A stretch of DNA of 64,000 nucleotides from Oceaniglobus trochenteri (GTDB taxonomy: Bacteria; Pseudomonadota; Alphaproteobacteria; Rhodobacterales; Rhodobacteraceae): positions 434,001 to 498,000 of the forward strand of contig NZ_JACNMM010000002.1 of assembly GCF_020529025.1 (NCBI RefSeq). Reading direction: 5' to 3'. The first letter of the stretch is position 1; the number at the start of each line of letters is the position of its first letter. A program made the translations under genes and the position numbers. Shown here piece by piece: positions 1 to 9,375 of this stretch. The notes beneath the pieces are model-generated. The model was not told the DNA's origin, searched no databases, and saw nothing but the letters and a program-made list of their open reading frames with translations.

Positions 1-2
1 GC

Positions 3-359
3 GCGGCCGAGTTCGCCGCCCTTCTGGCCACGCCCGGCACCTTCGCCATCGGTGATTCCCGCGCCTTCGCCCTGGGTCGGGTGATTCTGGACGAGGCCGA
101 GCTTCTGACCCTGGCCACCGCCCCCCAACAGCGCCGCAAGGGCCTTGCCCGCACCTGCCTGGCCGGGTTTCACGCCCGGGCGCTGAGCCTTGGTGCGACT
201 CGCGCGTTTCTAGAGGTGTCGGCAGACAATACCGCCGCGCGTGCGCTATACGATGGCGCCGGATACCGCCAAAGCGGCCTGCGCCCGCGTTATTACCGCC
301 AGGACGGTGCGCCGCCCGTCGATGCCGTGGTGATGGCCCGCGACCTGACGGCCGCCTGA
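3..359 (+). CDS. GNAT acetyltransferase, RimI-like (5' end cut by window edge)
   Basis: The frame is open from the first bases of the window, so the true start lies upstream and only about 118 C-terminal residues are visible. A GNAT fold is indicated by the acetyl-CoA loop Q-Q-R-R-K-G-L-A and by the C-terminal N-T-A-A-R-A-L-Y-D-G-A-G-Y segment, typical of ribosomal-protein-alanine N-acetyltransferases (RimI), which acetylate the N-terminus of ribosomal protein S18. Internal GTG and ATG codons exist but would remove the first part of the fold. Family assignment is firm; the exact substrate is inferred. Confidence 0.75.
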   Translation, partial: AAEFAALLATPGTFAIGDSRAFALGRVILDEAELLTLATAPQQRRKGLARTCLAGFHARALSLGATRAFLEVSADNTAARALYDGAGYRQSGLRPRYYRQDGAPPVDAVVMARDLTAA

Positions 360-545
360 CCACACGTCAATCCGCTAAAACATTGGCAAACCTGCACTCT
401 GCCCCATGGCAAGCGGAAAAAGCTATTGACCGGCATGGCGCCCTGCGGCTTTGTTTGACCATGAGATGAACTCCGACGATCACCGATCAGGGTCGGCGCC
501 CAGGCGCACCGGCCCCAATATGAAATATATCACTGGGAGACACAG

Positions 546-1538
546 ATGACCCTCATGAAAAAACTCCTCGGCGCCTCTGCCGCCATCGCCCTGAGCGCCG
601 GCGCAGCCCTGGCCGAGCCCGGCCTCATCATCGACCTTGGCGGCAAGTTCGACAAATCCTTCAACGAATCCGCCTACAACGGCGCGCAGAAGTGGGTCGA
701 AGACACCGGCGGCGAATACCTGGAAACCGAGCTTCAGTCCGAGGCGCAGCGCGAACAGACCATGCGCCGCATGGCCGAACGGGGCGCAAACCCCATCGTG
801 GTTCTGGGTTTCGCCAATGCCTCGACCCTGGAAAAGGTCGCGCCCGATTACCCGGAAACCAGCTTTGCCATCGTCGACATGGTGGTGGATCAACCGAACG
901 TGCAATCCATCGTGTTCTCGGAACATGAAGGGTCGTTCCTCGTCGGCATGATGGCCGCCATGGCCAGCGAGACCGGCACCGTTTCCTTTGTCGGTGGCAT
1001 GGATGTGCCGCTGATCCGCAAGTTCGCCTGCGGCTATGCCCAGGGCGCCGAGGCGGCCAACCCCGACGTCAAGGTCATCCAGAACATGACCGGCACCACC
1101 CCTTCGGCCTGGAACGACCCGGTGAAGGGCGCCGAACTGACCAAGGCGCAGATCGCGCAGGGGTCGGACGTTGTGTTTGCCGCCGCCGGTGGCACCGGCG
1201 TCGGTGTCCTGCAGGCCGCCAAGGACGAAGGCATCCTGTCGATCGGTGTGGATTCCAACCAGAACTACCTGCACCCCGGTTCGGTCCTCACCTCGATGAC
1301 CAAGCGGGTCGACAATGCCGTCTACACCGTGTTCGAACAGGGCGAAGAAGGCTTCACGCCGGGCATCAACGTGCTGTCTCTGGAAAATGACGGCGTCGGC
1401 TATGCCATGGACGACAACAACAAGGACCTGGTGACCGAAGAGATGGTCAACGCCCTGGAAGACGCAAAGGCCAAGATCGTCGCAGGTGAAATCAAGGTCC
1501 ACGATTACACCAGCGACGACAGCTGCCCGGCCGGCTGA
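546..1538 (+). CDS. BMP (PnrA) family substrate-binding protein of a nucleoside ABC transporter
   Basis: 330 residues, starting with a short basic N-terminus and a hydrophobic signal segment that ends in A-L-A before E24. The body matches the basic membrane protein/PnrA family: the early I-D-L-G-G-K-F-D-K-S-F-N segment, the G-F-A-N-A block and the G-V-D-S-N-Q block near residues 235-240. These periplasmic proteins capture purine nucleosides. No lipobox Cys is seen, so the protein is probably soluble in the periplasm. A GGGAG ribosome site lies about 10 bases before ATG 546; a second ATG at 558 is possible. It is the first gene of a six-gene purine uptake and salvage operon. Confidence 0.9.
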   Translation: MTLMKKLLGASAAIALSAGAALAEPGLIIDLGGKFDKSFNESAYNGAQKWVEDTGGEYLETELQSEAQREQTMRRMAERGANPIVVLGFANASTLEKVAPDYPETSFAIVDMVVDQPNVQSIVFSEHEGSFLVGMMAAMASETGTVSFVGGMDVPLIRKFACGYAQGAEAANPDVKVIQNMTGTTPSAWNDPVKGAELTKAQIAQGSDVVFAAAGGTGVGVLQAAKDEGILSIGVDSNQNYLHPGSVLTSMTKRVDNAVYTVFEQGEEGFTPGINVLSLENDGVGYAMDDNNKDLVTEEMVNALEDAKAKIVAGEIKVHDYTSDDSCPAG

Positions 1539-1545
1539 GCCGCAG

Positions 1546-3177
1546 ATGTCCGTTGATACACAGAAGGGGCGGCCCGATGCGGCCGCCCCCGCCGCCCACC
1601 CCGCCATTGAACTGAAGGGCATTTCCAAGGCCTTCGGCCCGGTGCAGGCGAACAAGGATATTGCGATCCGCGTCATGCCCGGCACGATCCACGGGATCAT
1701 CGGCGAGAACGGCGCAGGCAAATCGACGCTGATGTCGATTCTCTATGGGTTCTACAAGGCCGACGCAGGTGAGATCTTCATCGCCGGCCAGAAGACCGCC
1801 ATCCCCGACAGCCAGGCCGCCATCGCGGCGGGCATCGGCATGGTGTTCCAGCATTTCAAGCTGGTCGAGAATTTCACGGTGCTGGAAAACGTGGTCCTGG
1901 GTGCCGAAGACGGCGCGCGGTTGACCCCCAGCCTGAGCAAGGCGCGCAAGCTGCTGACCGAACTTGCGGCCGAATACGAACTGCACGTCGATCCCGATGC
2001 CCTGATCCAGGATCTGGGCGTGGGAATGCAGCAGCGGGTCGAGATCCTGAAGGCGCTGTATCGCCAGGCCGACATTCTGATCCTGGACGAACCCACCGGC
2101 GTTCTGACCCCGGCCGAGGCCGACCACCTGTTCCGCATCCTCGAAGGGCTGCGGCGCGAGGGCAAGACGATCATCCTGATCACCCACAAGCTGCGCGAGA
2201 TCATGGAGGTGACGGATACCGTGTCGGTCATGCGGCGCGGCGAGATGACGGCGACGGTCAAGACCGCCGAAACCTCGCCCGAGGAACTGGCCGAACTGAT
2301 GGTGGGCCGCAAGGTTCTGTTGCAGGTCGACAAGGCGCCCGCGAAACCCCGCGAGATGGTGCTGAATGTTGAAAACCTGAAAGTCGTCGGCGAAAAAGGC
2401 GTGGAAAGGGTGAAGGGAATATCGCTTTCCGTAAAGGCGGGCGAAATCCTGGGGATCGCCGGGGTGGCCGGGAACGGCCAGTCCGAGCTTCTGGAGGTGC
2501 TTGGCGGCATCCGCAACGGCACCGGCAGGATTACCCTGAACGGCGAAGAGATCGACCTGACCGGCCAGAACTCGGACGCCCGCACGCGCCGCGCCCGCGG
2601 CATCGCCCATGTCCCCGAAGACCGCCATCGCCAGGGTCTGATCCTTGATTTCCACGCCTGGGAGAATGTCGGCTTTGGCTATCACCACGATGCCAAGTAC
2701 AATTCCGGCTGGTTGATGGACAACGAGGCCCTGCGCCGCGACACCGAAGCCAAGATCAAGAAATTCGACGTGCGCCCGCCCAATGCCTGGCAGACCGCCA
2801 AGAATTTCTCCGGCGGCAACCAGCAGAAGATCGTCATCGCCCGCGAGCTTGAGCAGAACCCCGACCTGTTGCTGGTGGGTCAGCCCACGCGCGGCGTCGA
2901 TATCGGGGCGATCGAATTCATCCACCAACAGATCGTCGCCCTGCGGGATGCGGGCAAGGCGGTGTTGCTGGTGTCGGTGGAGCTGGACGAAATCATGTCG
3001 CTGTCCGACCGGATCGCGGTGATGTTCGACGGCAAGATCATGGGCGAACGCCTGCCCGCCGAAACCAGCGAACGCGAACTTGGCCTGCTCATGGCGGGCA
3101 TCACCGACACCACGCGCGATGTGCCGGTCGAAGAGATCGAGGCCAACCTGGCCAGGAAAGACGGGGCGACACCATGA
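1546..3177 (+). CDS. nucleoside ABC transporter ATP-binding protein (two ATPase domains)
   Basis: 543 residues with two fused ABC ATPase domains, as in NupA/YufO and RbsA. Domain 1 has Walker A G-E-N-G-A-G-K-S-T near residue 53 and a Walker B I-L-D-E-P-T. Domain 2 has a degenerate Walker A, G-N-G-Q-S near residue 308, a signature S-G-G-N-Q-Q near 422 and V-G-Q-P-T in place of D-E-P, so only one site is likely fully catalytic, which is normal for this class. The ATG at 1546 follows the binding-protein stop by 7 bases; a longer reading from GTG 1486 would run into that gene and looks spurious. The stop overlaps the next gene by 4 bases (ATGA). Confidence 0.92.
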   Translation: MSVDTQKGRPDAAAPAAHPAIELKGISKAFGPVQANKDIAIRVMPGTIHGIIGENGAGKSTLMSILYGFYKADAGEIFIAGQKTAIPDSQAAIAAGIGMVFQHFKLVENFTVLENVVLGAEDGARLTPSLSKARKLLTELAAEYELHVDPDALIQDLGVGMQQRVEILKALYRQADILILDEPTGVLTPAEADHLFRILEGLRREGKTIILITHKLREIMEVTDTVSVMRRGEMTATVKTAETSPEELAELMVGRKVLLQVDKAPAKPREMVLNVENLKVVGEKGVERVKGISLSVKAGEILGIAGVAGNGQSELLEVLGGIRNGTGRITLNGEEIDLTGQNSDARTRRARGIAHVPEDRHRQGLILDFHAWENVGFGYHHDAKYNSGWLMDNEALRRDTEAKIKKFDVRPPNAWQTAKNFSGGNQQKIVIARELEQNPDLLLVGQPTRGVDIGAIEFIHQQIVALRDAGKAVLLVSVELDEIMSLSDRIAVMFDGKIMGERLPAETSERELGLLMAGITDTTRDVPVEEIEANLARKDGATP

Positions 3178-4280
3178 CCCTTCCCAAGTGGGCCGACGTG
3201 GTCCTGATTCCGCTGATAAACCTGCTGCTGGCCCTTTTCGTGTCGGGGCTGGTGGTGCTGATGATCGGCGAAGACCCGATCAACGCGATGAAGATCATGG
3301 TGAACGGCGCCGTGGGAAGCACCTATGGCTGGGGCTATACCCTGTTCTATGCCACCAACTTCATCTTCACCGGTCTGGCCGTGGCCGTGGCCTTTCATGC
3401 GCGCCTTTTCAACATCGGCGGCGAGGGCCAGGCGCAACTGGGCGCGCTGGGTGTCGCGCTGGTCTGCCTTGCGCTGCCCTGGCCGCATTGGACGCTGGCC
3501 CTGCCCTTTGCCATTCTCGGCGGCGCGGTCTTCGGGGCCGCCTGGGCCGCGATCCCGGCCTATCTGCAGGCGCGGCGCGGATCGCATATCGTGATCACCA
3601 CGATCATGTTCAATTTCATCGCCTCGGCGCTGCTGGTCTATCTGCTGGTCAGCGCCCTGAAGGCCCCCGGCATGGCCCCGGAAAGCGCGCGCTTCCCCGA
3701 GGGGACGTTCCTGCCCAATGCCCGCGATGTCTTTGGCATGATCGGGGTGAAATTCGCCCGCTCGCCCCTGAACGTGTCCTTCCTTCTGGGGCTGGTCGCC
3801 TGTTTCCTGGTCTGGCTGCTGCTGTGGCGCACCCGTCTGGGGTACGAAATCCGCGCCTATGGGCACAGCGAACCGGCGGCGATCTATGCCGGCATCTCGC
3901 CCTTCCGCATCACCATGATCACCATGCTGATCTCGGGCGCGCTGGCCGGTCTGATGGCGGTGAACGCCGTGCAGGGCGAGGCGCAGCGCCTGTTGCAGGA
4001 CAACGTGCTGGGCGCCGGTTTCGTCGGTATCGCGGTGGCGCTGATGGGGCGGTCGCACCCGGTTGGCGTGCTGATCGCCGCCGTGCTGTTCGGCGCGCTT
4101 TATCAGGGCGGGGCCGAGCTTGAGTTTGAAACCAGCGTGCCGCGCGAAATGGTGCTGGTGATCCAGGCGCTGGTGATCCTGTTCACCGGGGCGCTGGACA
4201 ACATGGTGCGCGGCCCGGTGACGGGGGCTTTCCTGCGGTTCGGACGGCGCCCCGGGGCAACGACAAAGGCGGCAGAGTAG
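3174..4280 (+). CDS. nucleoside ABC transporter permease 1
   Basis: 368 residues, very hydrophobic, with about eight to ten predicted membrane helices. It is homologous to the BPD_transp_2 permeases (NupB/YufP type). The N-I-G-G-E-G-Q segment near residue 82 is the cytoplasmic motif characteristic of nucleoside/BMP-system permeases. It starts inside the stop of the ATPase gene (ATGA overlap) and ends 2 bases before permease 2, so translation is coupled. It should pair with the next gene product as a heterodimeric channel for purine nucleosides. Confidence 0.9.
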   Translation: MTLPKWADVVLIPLINLLLALFVSGLVVLMIGEDPINAMKIMVNGAVGSTYGWGYTLFYATNFIFTGLAVAVAFHARLFNIGGEGQAQLGALGVALVCLALPWPHWTLALPFAILGGAVFGAAWAAIPAYLQARRGSHIVITTIMFNFIASALLVYLLVSALKAPGMAPESARFPEGTFLPNARDVFGMIGVKFARSPLNVSFLLGLVACFLVWLLLWRTRLGYEIRAYGHSEPAAIYAGISPFRITMITMLISGALAGLMAVNAVQGEAQRLLQDNVLGAGFVGIAVALMGRSHPVGVLIAAVLFGALYQGGAELEFETSVPREMVLVIQALVILFTGALDNMVRGPVTGAFLRFGRRPGATTKAAE

Positions 4281-4282
4281 CC

Positions 4283-5248
4283 ATGGATTTCAACACGATC
4301 ATCCAGATCCTCGATTCGACTATCCGCCTGGCGACGCCGCTGTTGCTCGCGTGCCTCGCCGGGTTGTTCAGCGAACGTTCCGGGGTCTTTGACATCGGGC
4401 TTGAGGCGAAGATGCTGGTCGCCGCTTTTTTCTCGGCGGCGGTTGCGGCGACGACGGGTTCGGTCCTGCTGGGCCTCGGGGCCGGTATTGCCGCCAGCAT
4501 GGCCTTTGCTCTGATCCATGGCATCGCCTCGATCACCTTCCGGGGCGATCAGCTTATCTCGGGGGTGGCGCTGAACTTTCTCGCCTCGGGGATGACCGTG
4601 CTGATCGCGCGCGACTGGTTCAACCAGGGCGGGCGCACGCCGGCGCTGATGGACGGTGGCCGGTTCCAGCCCATTGATTTGCCCTTTGCCACGGCGGTTG
4701 CCGATGTGCCGGTGCTTGGCCCCATCTATTCCGAGCTTTTGTCAGGCCATACGATCCTGGTCTATGTCGCCTTCGCGATGGTGCCGCTGACATGGTACAT
4801 CCTGTTCCGCACCCGGTTCGGCCTGCGCCTTCGGGCGGTGGGTGAAAACCCCGGCGCGGTGGATACCGCGGGCATTTCCGTGGTGCGGCTGCGCTATTCC
4901 GCGGTGATGATCGCCGGCGTCCTCTGCGGTATCGCCGGGGCCTACCTGGCCACCGGTCTGGCGGCCGGTTTCGTCAAGGACATGACCGCCGGGCGCGGGT
5001 TCATCGCCCTTGCCGCGCTGATCTTTGCCAAGTGGCGGCCCTGGTATGCCCTGGGCGCCTGCCTGCTGTTCGGGCTGCTGGATGCCATCGGCAACCGCTA
5101 TCAATCCATCGAGCTGCTGGGCGTCGCGGTGCCCGGCCAGTTCATGCAGGCCCTGCCCTATATCCTGACGGTCGTGATCCTGGCCGGTTTCGTGGGCAAG
5201 GCCATTCCGCCGCGCGCAGGGGGTGAGGCCTATGTCAAGGAACGCTGA
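4283..5248 (+). CDS. nucleoside ABC transporter permease 2
   Basis: 321 residues, multi-spanning inner-membrane permease of the same family as the preceding gene (NupC/YufQ type). The F-D-I-G-L-E-A-K segment near residue 37 corresponds to the N-I-G-G-E-G-Q motif of its partner. The ATG lies 2 bases after the preceding stop, and the 3' end overlaps the phosphorylase gene by 17 bases. The pairing of two different permeases with one double ATPase and a BMP protein is the usual architecture for purine nucleoside importers. Confidence 0.9.
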   Translation: MDFNTIIQILDSTIRLATPLLLACLAGLFSERSGVFDIGLEAKMLVAAFFSAAVAATTGSVLLGLGAGIAASMAFALIHGIASITFRGDQLISGVALNFLASGMTVLIARDWFNQGGRTPALMDGGRFQPIDLPFATAVADVPVLGPIYSELLSGHTILVYVAFAMVPLTWYILFRTRFGLRLRAVGENPGAVDTAGISVVRLRYSAVMIAGVLCGIAGAYLATGLAAGFVKDMTAGRGFIALAALIFAKWRPWYALGACLLFGLLDAIGNRYQSIELLGVAVPGQFMQALPYILTVVILAGFVGKAIPPRAGGEAYVKER

Positions 5249-6038
5249 CGACCTGGTCCGTTTCATCCGTGACCGCGCGGGCGAGGAACCGGTGCGCTTC
5301 GGGCTGATCCTGGGGTCGGGCCTGGGGCACCTGGCCGATGCGGTCGATGGCGTGGCCATCGATTATGCGCAACTGACCGGCTTTCCCCATGCGGGCGTGT
5401 CGGGCCACAACCCCAAGCTGGTGATCGGCGAGCTTGAGGGCGTGCGCGTCGCCGTTTTCGGCGGGCGGGCGCATTACTACGAATCCGGGCGCGGCGATGC
5501 CATGCGCCTGCCCCTCGAGGTTCTCAAGGGGCTGGGCGCCGAGGCGCTGATCGCCACCAATGCCGCCGGGTCCCTGCGCGAGGACATGCCGACCGGCAGC
5601 CTGATGATGCTGGACGACCACATCAATTTCTCGGGGCTGAACCCGCTGATCGGCGAACAGTCCGACGCTCGCTTCGTGCCCATGGTCGATGCCTATGACC
5701 CCGACATTCGCCGCGCCCTGCGCGAGGCCGCCTTGGCCGAGGATGTGGACATGGATCACGGCGTCTATGCCTGGTATTCCGGCCCCTCCTTCGAAACGCC
5801 GGCCGAAATTCGCGCCATCGCCATCCTGGGCGCCGATGCCGTGGGCATGTCCACGGTGCCCGAGGTGATCCTGGCACGGTTCCTGGGTATGAAGGCGGCG
5901 GCGATCTCGACCGTCACCAACATGGCCGCCGGTCTTAGCGACGAATCGATCAGCCATGAGCACACCAAGGCCATGGCCCCCATCGGCGCGGCCAAGCTGG
6001 ATCGGGTGCTGCGCCGCTTCCTGCGCGACCAGGCCTGA
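5232..6038 (+). CDS. purine-nucleoside phosphorylase (trimeric, PNP-I type)
   Basis: 268 residues from ATG 5232; a GTG at 5223 is also in frame. It cleaves purine nucleosides with phosphate to base plus ribose-1-phosphate. Visible motifs are the phosphate loop G-S-G-L-G (residues 28-32), G-R-A-H-Y-Y-E (around 80-86, phosphate and ribose contacts), Y-S-G-P-S-F-E-T-P-A-E (glutamate for the base) and the V-T-N-M-A-A-G base-contact segment. Length and motifs match the low-molecular-mass homotrimeric class. Its position directly behind the nucleoside importer, with a 17-base overlap, supports a salvage role for imported nucleosides. Confidence 0.93.
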   Translation: MSRNADDLVRFIRDRAGEEPVRFGLILGSGLGHLADAVDGVAIDYAQLTGFPHAGVSGHNPKLVIGELEGVRVAVFGGRAHYYESGRGDAMRLPLEVLKGLGAEALIATNAAGSLREDMPTGSLMMLDDHINFSGLNPLIGEQSDARFVPMVDAYDPDIRRALREAALAEDVDMDHGVYAWYSGPSFETPAEIRAIAILGADAVGMSTVPEVILARFLGMKAAAISTVTNMAAGLSDESISHEHTKAMAPIGAAKLDRVLRRFLRDQA

Positions 6039-6052
6039 CGCAGAGTTGCACC

Positions 6053-6078
6053 GCCCTGCCGAAATCCTGCTGCAGGGC
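6053..6078 (+). terminator. possible stem-loop after the nucleoside operon
   Basis: A 7-bp inverted repeat, GCCCTGC (6053-6059) and GCAGGGC (6072-6078), with a 12-base loop, lies 15 bases after the phosphorylase stop and before the TSUP gene. There is no T-run, so it is at best a weak or Rho-assisted terminator. Confidence 0.35.
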
Positions 6079-6125
6079 AGCATCAAGGCGTTGCGCCTTT
6101 CCCGGTTAGCGGGCAAAGAGACGCC

Positions 6126-7037
6126 ATGCAAATCTACCTCCCCATAGCCGAGGTTGCCGTGAACGCCTTTCTCCTGCTGGGAGTGGGCGGACTGGTCGGC
6201 GTGCTCTCGGGCATGTTTGGCGTGGGCGGGGGGTTTCTGATCACCCCGCTTCTGTTCTTCATCGGCATTCCACCCGCGGTGGCGGTGGCGACTTCTGCCA
6301 ACCAGATCGTCGCGGCGTCCTTCTCGGCCCTGCTGGCGCATCTCAAGCGCAAGACCGTCGATATGCGCATGGGAACGGTGCTGATGGCCGGGGGGCTTAT
6401 CGGCTCGCTTCTGGGGGTGCAGGTGTTCAACCTGCTGCGCTCGGTCGGGCAGGTCGATCTGCTGGTCAACCTTTGCTATGTGGTCTTTCTTGGCATCATC
6501 GGCGCGCTGATGCTGGTGGAATCGCTGAACGCGATCCGCAAGTCGCGCAAGGGCACCATCACCCGGCGCAAGCACAACTGGGTTCACAACCTGCCGCTGA
6601 AGATCAAGTTCCGCAAATCGGGGCTTTATATCTCGGTCATTCCGCCGCTTCTGGTGGGGCTGGCCGTGGGTGTTCTTTCGGCCATCATGGGGGTTGGCGG
6701 CGGGTTCATCATGGTGCCCGCGATGATCTATCTTCTGGGGATGCCCACCAAGGTCGTGATCGGCACCTCACTATTCCAGATCATTTTCGTGACCGCCTTC
6801 ACCACGATGCTGCATGCCACCACCAACCAGACGGTGGATATCGTGCTGGCCGTCCTTCTGTTGGTGGGCGGCGTGATCGGCGCGCAGATCGGCACGCGCA
6901 TCGGGGTCAAGCTGAAGGCCGAACAGTTGCGCATCCTGCTGGCCCTGCTGGTTCTGCTGGTCTGCGGCAAGCTGGCCTTCGACCTTCTGGCGCACCCCGG
7001 TGAGATCTATTCGATCGCCGGGGCAAGGGGGGTGTGA
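6126..7037 (+). CDS. TSUP family (TauE/SafE) anion permease
   Basis: 303 residues with about eight membrane helices arranged as two homologous halves. Each half carries the family signature glycine motif: G-M-F-G-V-G-G-G-F near residue 29 and I-M-G-V-G-G-G-F near 188. TSUP proteins export or import sulfite, organosulfonates or similar anions; the substrate here cannot be read from sequence. A basic cytoplasmic loop (around residues 139-158) joins the halves. The stop overlaps the next gene's ATG by one base (TGATG), so the two products are probably made together. Confidence 0.87.
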   Translation: MQIYLPIAEVAVNAFLLLGVGGLVGVLSGMFGVGGGFLITPLLFFIGIPPAVAVATSANQIVAASFSALLAHLKRKTVDMRMGTVLMAGGLIGSLLGVQVFNLLRSVGQVDLLVNLCYVVFLGIIGALMLVESLNAIRKSRKGTITRRKHNWVHNLPLKIKFRKSGLYISVIPPLLVGLAVGVLSAIMGVGGGFIMVPAMIYLLGMPTKVVIGTSLFQIIFVTAFTTMLHATTNQTVDIVLAVLLLVGGVIGAQIGTRIGVKLKAEQLRILLALLVLLVCGKLAFDLLAHPGEIYSIAGARGV

Positions 7038-7792
7038 TGCTGCGGATTTTCCTGCTGCTGCTGGCCCTTGTCACCCCCGCCCAGAGCGAAGAGGTGGTGG
7101 CCGGCCTGAGCCAGAACCAGATTTCCATCAGCACCAATTTCGACGGCTCCGAGATCATCATCTTCGGTGCCGTGAAGCGCGAACAAGAGATCGACACCAG
7201 CAGCGAACTGGGCGTCATCATCACCGTTTCGGGGCCGCCCCAGGCCCTGACCGTGCGGCGCAAGGAACAGCTGGCCGCGATCTGGGTGAACCGCGATGCC
7301 GTGGACATCCGCAGTGCCCCGTCCTTCTATGCCGTGGCCACCACCGCCCCCTTCGACGAGATGCTGTCGGACGAGGCGGATCAGACCTTTCTGGTCTCGG
7401 TGCCGCGCGCAATCTATGCTGGCGTCGCCTCGGAAGGGGTGACGAACAAGGGCGCCTTCACCGAAGCCCTGATCCGCATTCGCCGGGGCGACGATCTTTA
7501 CCAGTTGAACGAAGGCACCGTCAGCCTGGTGGGCCACACCCTGTTCAACACCTCGATCGCCCTGCCCGCCAACCTGGTCGAAGGCAATTACAACGTCCGT
7601 TTCCTGCTGACCCGCAACCAGCAGGTCATCAGCCAGTACGAAACGGTGATCTTCGTCAAGAAGGTCGGGATGGAACGTTTCCTGTTCAACCTGGCCTATG
7701 AACAACCGGTGATCTACGGGCTCTTGTCGCTGTTCATCGCCATCGCCGCGGGCTGGGGCGCCTCGGCCGTCTTCCGCTATATCCGCAGCTAG
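7037..7792 (+). CDS. TIGR02186 family exported/membrane-anchored protein
   Basis: 251 residues: an N-terminal signal peptide (hydrophobic to about residue 17), a periplasmic beta-rich body and one C-terminal membrane helix (about residues 222-245) ending in a short R-Y-I-R-S tail. This is the alphaproteobacterial TIGR02186 family of unknown function, repeatedly found beside TSUP permeases, which suggests an accessory periplasmic subunit. The start at 7037 is set by the TGATG junction; a GTG at 7034 is also in frame. Its 3' end overlaps the convergent helicase gene by 4 bases. Confidence 0.8.
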   Translation: MLRIFLLLLALVTPAQSEEVVAGLSQNQISISTNFDGSEIIIFGAVKREQEIDTSSELGVIITVSGPPQALTVRRKEQLAAIWVNRDAVDIRSAPSFYAVATTAPFDEMLSDEADQTFLVSVPRAIYAGVASEGVTNKGAFTEALIRIRRGDDLYQLNEGTVSLVGHTLFNTSIALPANLVEGNYNVRFLLTRNQQVISQYETVIFVKKVGMERFLFNLAYEQPVIYGLLSLFIAIAAGWGASAVFRYIRS

Positions 7793-9333
7793 GACTCCTC
7801 GGGCGCATCCAGGGTCAGCGGTGCGGCCGTGCCGCCCAGATCGTCGGTGCCCAGAGGAGAGGACGGACGCGCCAGCCGGTTGCGCACCACCCAGAACAGG
7901 CGCTCCTCGGCGCGGGTGATGGCCACATAGGCCAGGCGTTTCCACAGTTGGATGCCCGCCTCGGTGCGGTTGGCCCATGCGGCGGCCGAAATGTCGGGGG
8001 CAAAGACCTGCACATCGCGCCACTGGCTGCCCTGCGCCTTGTGGATCGTCACCGCGGCCCCATGCAGGAAGGTGGCCCCCATGCGGGCGGCAAAGGGAAT
8101 GAAGGGTTCTTCCTCATCCGGCATCTCGATCTTGACGATGCTGGCGGCGCTTACCTGCGGTTCCTCGGCGCCCATGACGTGCAGGCGCGAAAACCCCGGC
8201 CTGCGCCCATCGCCAAGAAAGATCACCTGCGCGCCCTTGATCAGGCCCCGCGCTTCGAGGTCGATACGTTTCTTGCGGTGCTTCAACGGCAGTTCCAGCC
8301 CGTCGCAGATCAGCGGCTCACCGGGCAGAAGGGCGTCGGGCGGCGCGCCATAGGCGGCACGGAAGGCGTGGATCAGGCGAATCCGCGTGGCATTGCGCCA
8401 GACCAGAACCGGTGAGCGTGCCATCTTCTCGGCCTCGACCCGGCCTGCCACCACAACGCGCGGATCGCTTTCCGCCGCCTCGTGAACCATGCGGTCGAAC
8501 TGGTCATAGGTCAGCGCCGGATCGCCCAGGGCATGGGCCAGATCAAGGATCGGGTTGCCCAGATCCTGGCGGTGAATGCGGTTCAGGGTCAGCTTGCGCT
8601 CGCCCTCCAGCGTGTCAAAGACCATCGCCCCCGACTGGTTCACCGGGGCCAGCTGGGCCGGATCGCCGAAGAGCAGCAGGGTCGGGAAGATTTCCTGCAG
8701 ATCCTCGAACTGGCGCGTGTCCAGCATCGAGGATTCATCAACCAGCCCGATGTCCAGCGGCTCTTCCCGGCGCTTCCAGCCGGTGATGAAATCGCTGCCC
8801 CGCAACCCGGCTGCGGCCAGCGCGCCGGGGATCGACTTGTTGTTCTGATAGAAGGCCAGCGCCCGGTCCAGCGCGATGTCGCTCAGCCCTTCGACCGTGG
8901 GGCGTTCACCGTTTCCGGCCAGCCATTCGGCCACCTTTTCGTATTCCGGGTCATAGACGGGGGTGTAAAGGATGCGGTGGATCGTCGTGGCCGGAACGCC
9001 CCGGTTGCGCAACACACTGGCCGCCTTGTTCGTGGGGGCCAGGATCGCCAGCGTGCGGCGGTCCTTGCGCTTGCGTCCCTCGTAGTCGCCCGACACGATC
9101 TCGACGCCCGCCTCGGCCATCGCCTCGTAGAGGCGGGCCAGCAGCATCGTCTTGCCCGACCCGGCCTTGCCGACCACGGCCAGCACCGCGGATTTGCCCT
9201 CGGGCATCGGGGAAAGCTGTTCGTTCTCAAGATCGACACCCGCGTTGCGCAGGGTTTCGCTGACGCGATCGAAGGCTTCGGCCTGATCCTCGGAAAAGGT
9301 GAGCGCATTGGAGGTATTGGCGGGCAATGACAT
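7789..9333 (-). CDS. RecD-like ATP-dependent DNA helicase (superfamily 1)
   Basis: About 514 residues if the ATG at 9333 is used; ATGs at 9345 and 9363 are in frame and none has a clear ribosome site. SF1 helicase motifs are present in order: Walker A G-K-A-G-S-G-K-T, the L-A-P-T-N-K-A-A segment (Ia), D-E-S-S-M (II), G-D-P-A-Q-L (III), I-H-K-A-Q-G-S (V) and Y-V-A-I-T-R-A (VI). It resembles the helicase domain of RecD/AddA-like proteins without a nuclease domain, a conserved stand-alone form in Rhodobacterales. It follows luxI on the same strand by 12-42 bases and may be co-transcribed with the quorum-sensing genes. The cellular role is unknown to me. Confidence 0.85.
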   Translation of the reverse strand: MSLPANTSNALTFSEDQAEAFDRVSETLRNAGVDLENEQLSPMPEGKSAVLAVVGKAGSGKTMLLARLYEAMAEAGVEIVSGDYEGRKRKDRRTLAILAPTNKAASVLRNRGVPATTIHRILYTPVYDPEYEKVAEWLAGNGERPTVEGLSDIALDRALAFYQNNKSIPGALAAAGLRGSDFITGWKRREEPLDIGLVDESSMLDTRQFEDLQEIFPTLLLFGDPAQLAPVNQSGAMVFDTLEGERKLTLNRIHRQDLGNPILDLAHALGDPALTYDQFDRMVHEAAESDPRVVVAGRVEAEKMARSPVLVWRNATRIRLIHAFRAAYGAPPDALLPGEPLICDGLELPLKHRKKRIDLEARGLIKGAQVIFLGDGRRPGFSRLHVMGAEEPQVSAASIVKIEMPDEEEPFIPFAARMGATFLHGAAVTIHKAQGSQWRDVQVFAPDISAAAWANRTEAGIQLWKRLAYVAITRAEERLFWVVRNRLARPSSPLGTDDLGGTAAPLTLDAPEES

Positions 9334-9375
9334 GGGCGCGACCATAGGCGCGCGCGCCGCCATTGCCCAGACGGA

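Noticed and set aside
480-1721. 413-codon minus-strand frame across the BMP gene
   Set aside because: H/G/D/V-rich shadow typical of antisense frames in this genome; the plus strand holds a full transport operon.
3590-3600. GTGATCAC match to the TCA palindrome inside permease 1
   Set aside because: Within coding sequence, single, flanks do not match; expected by chance.
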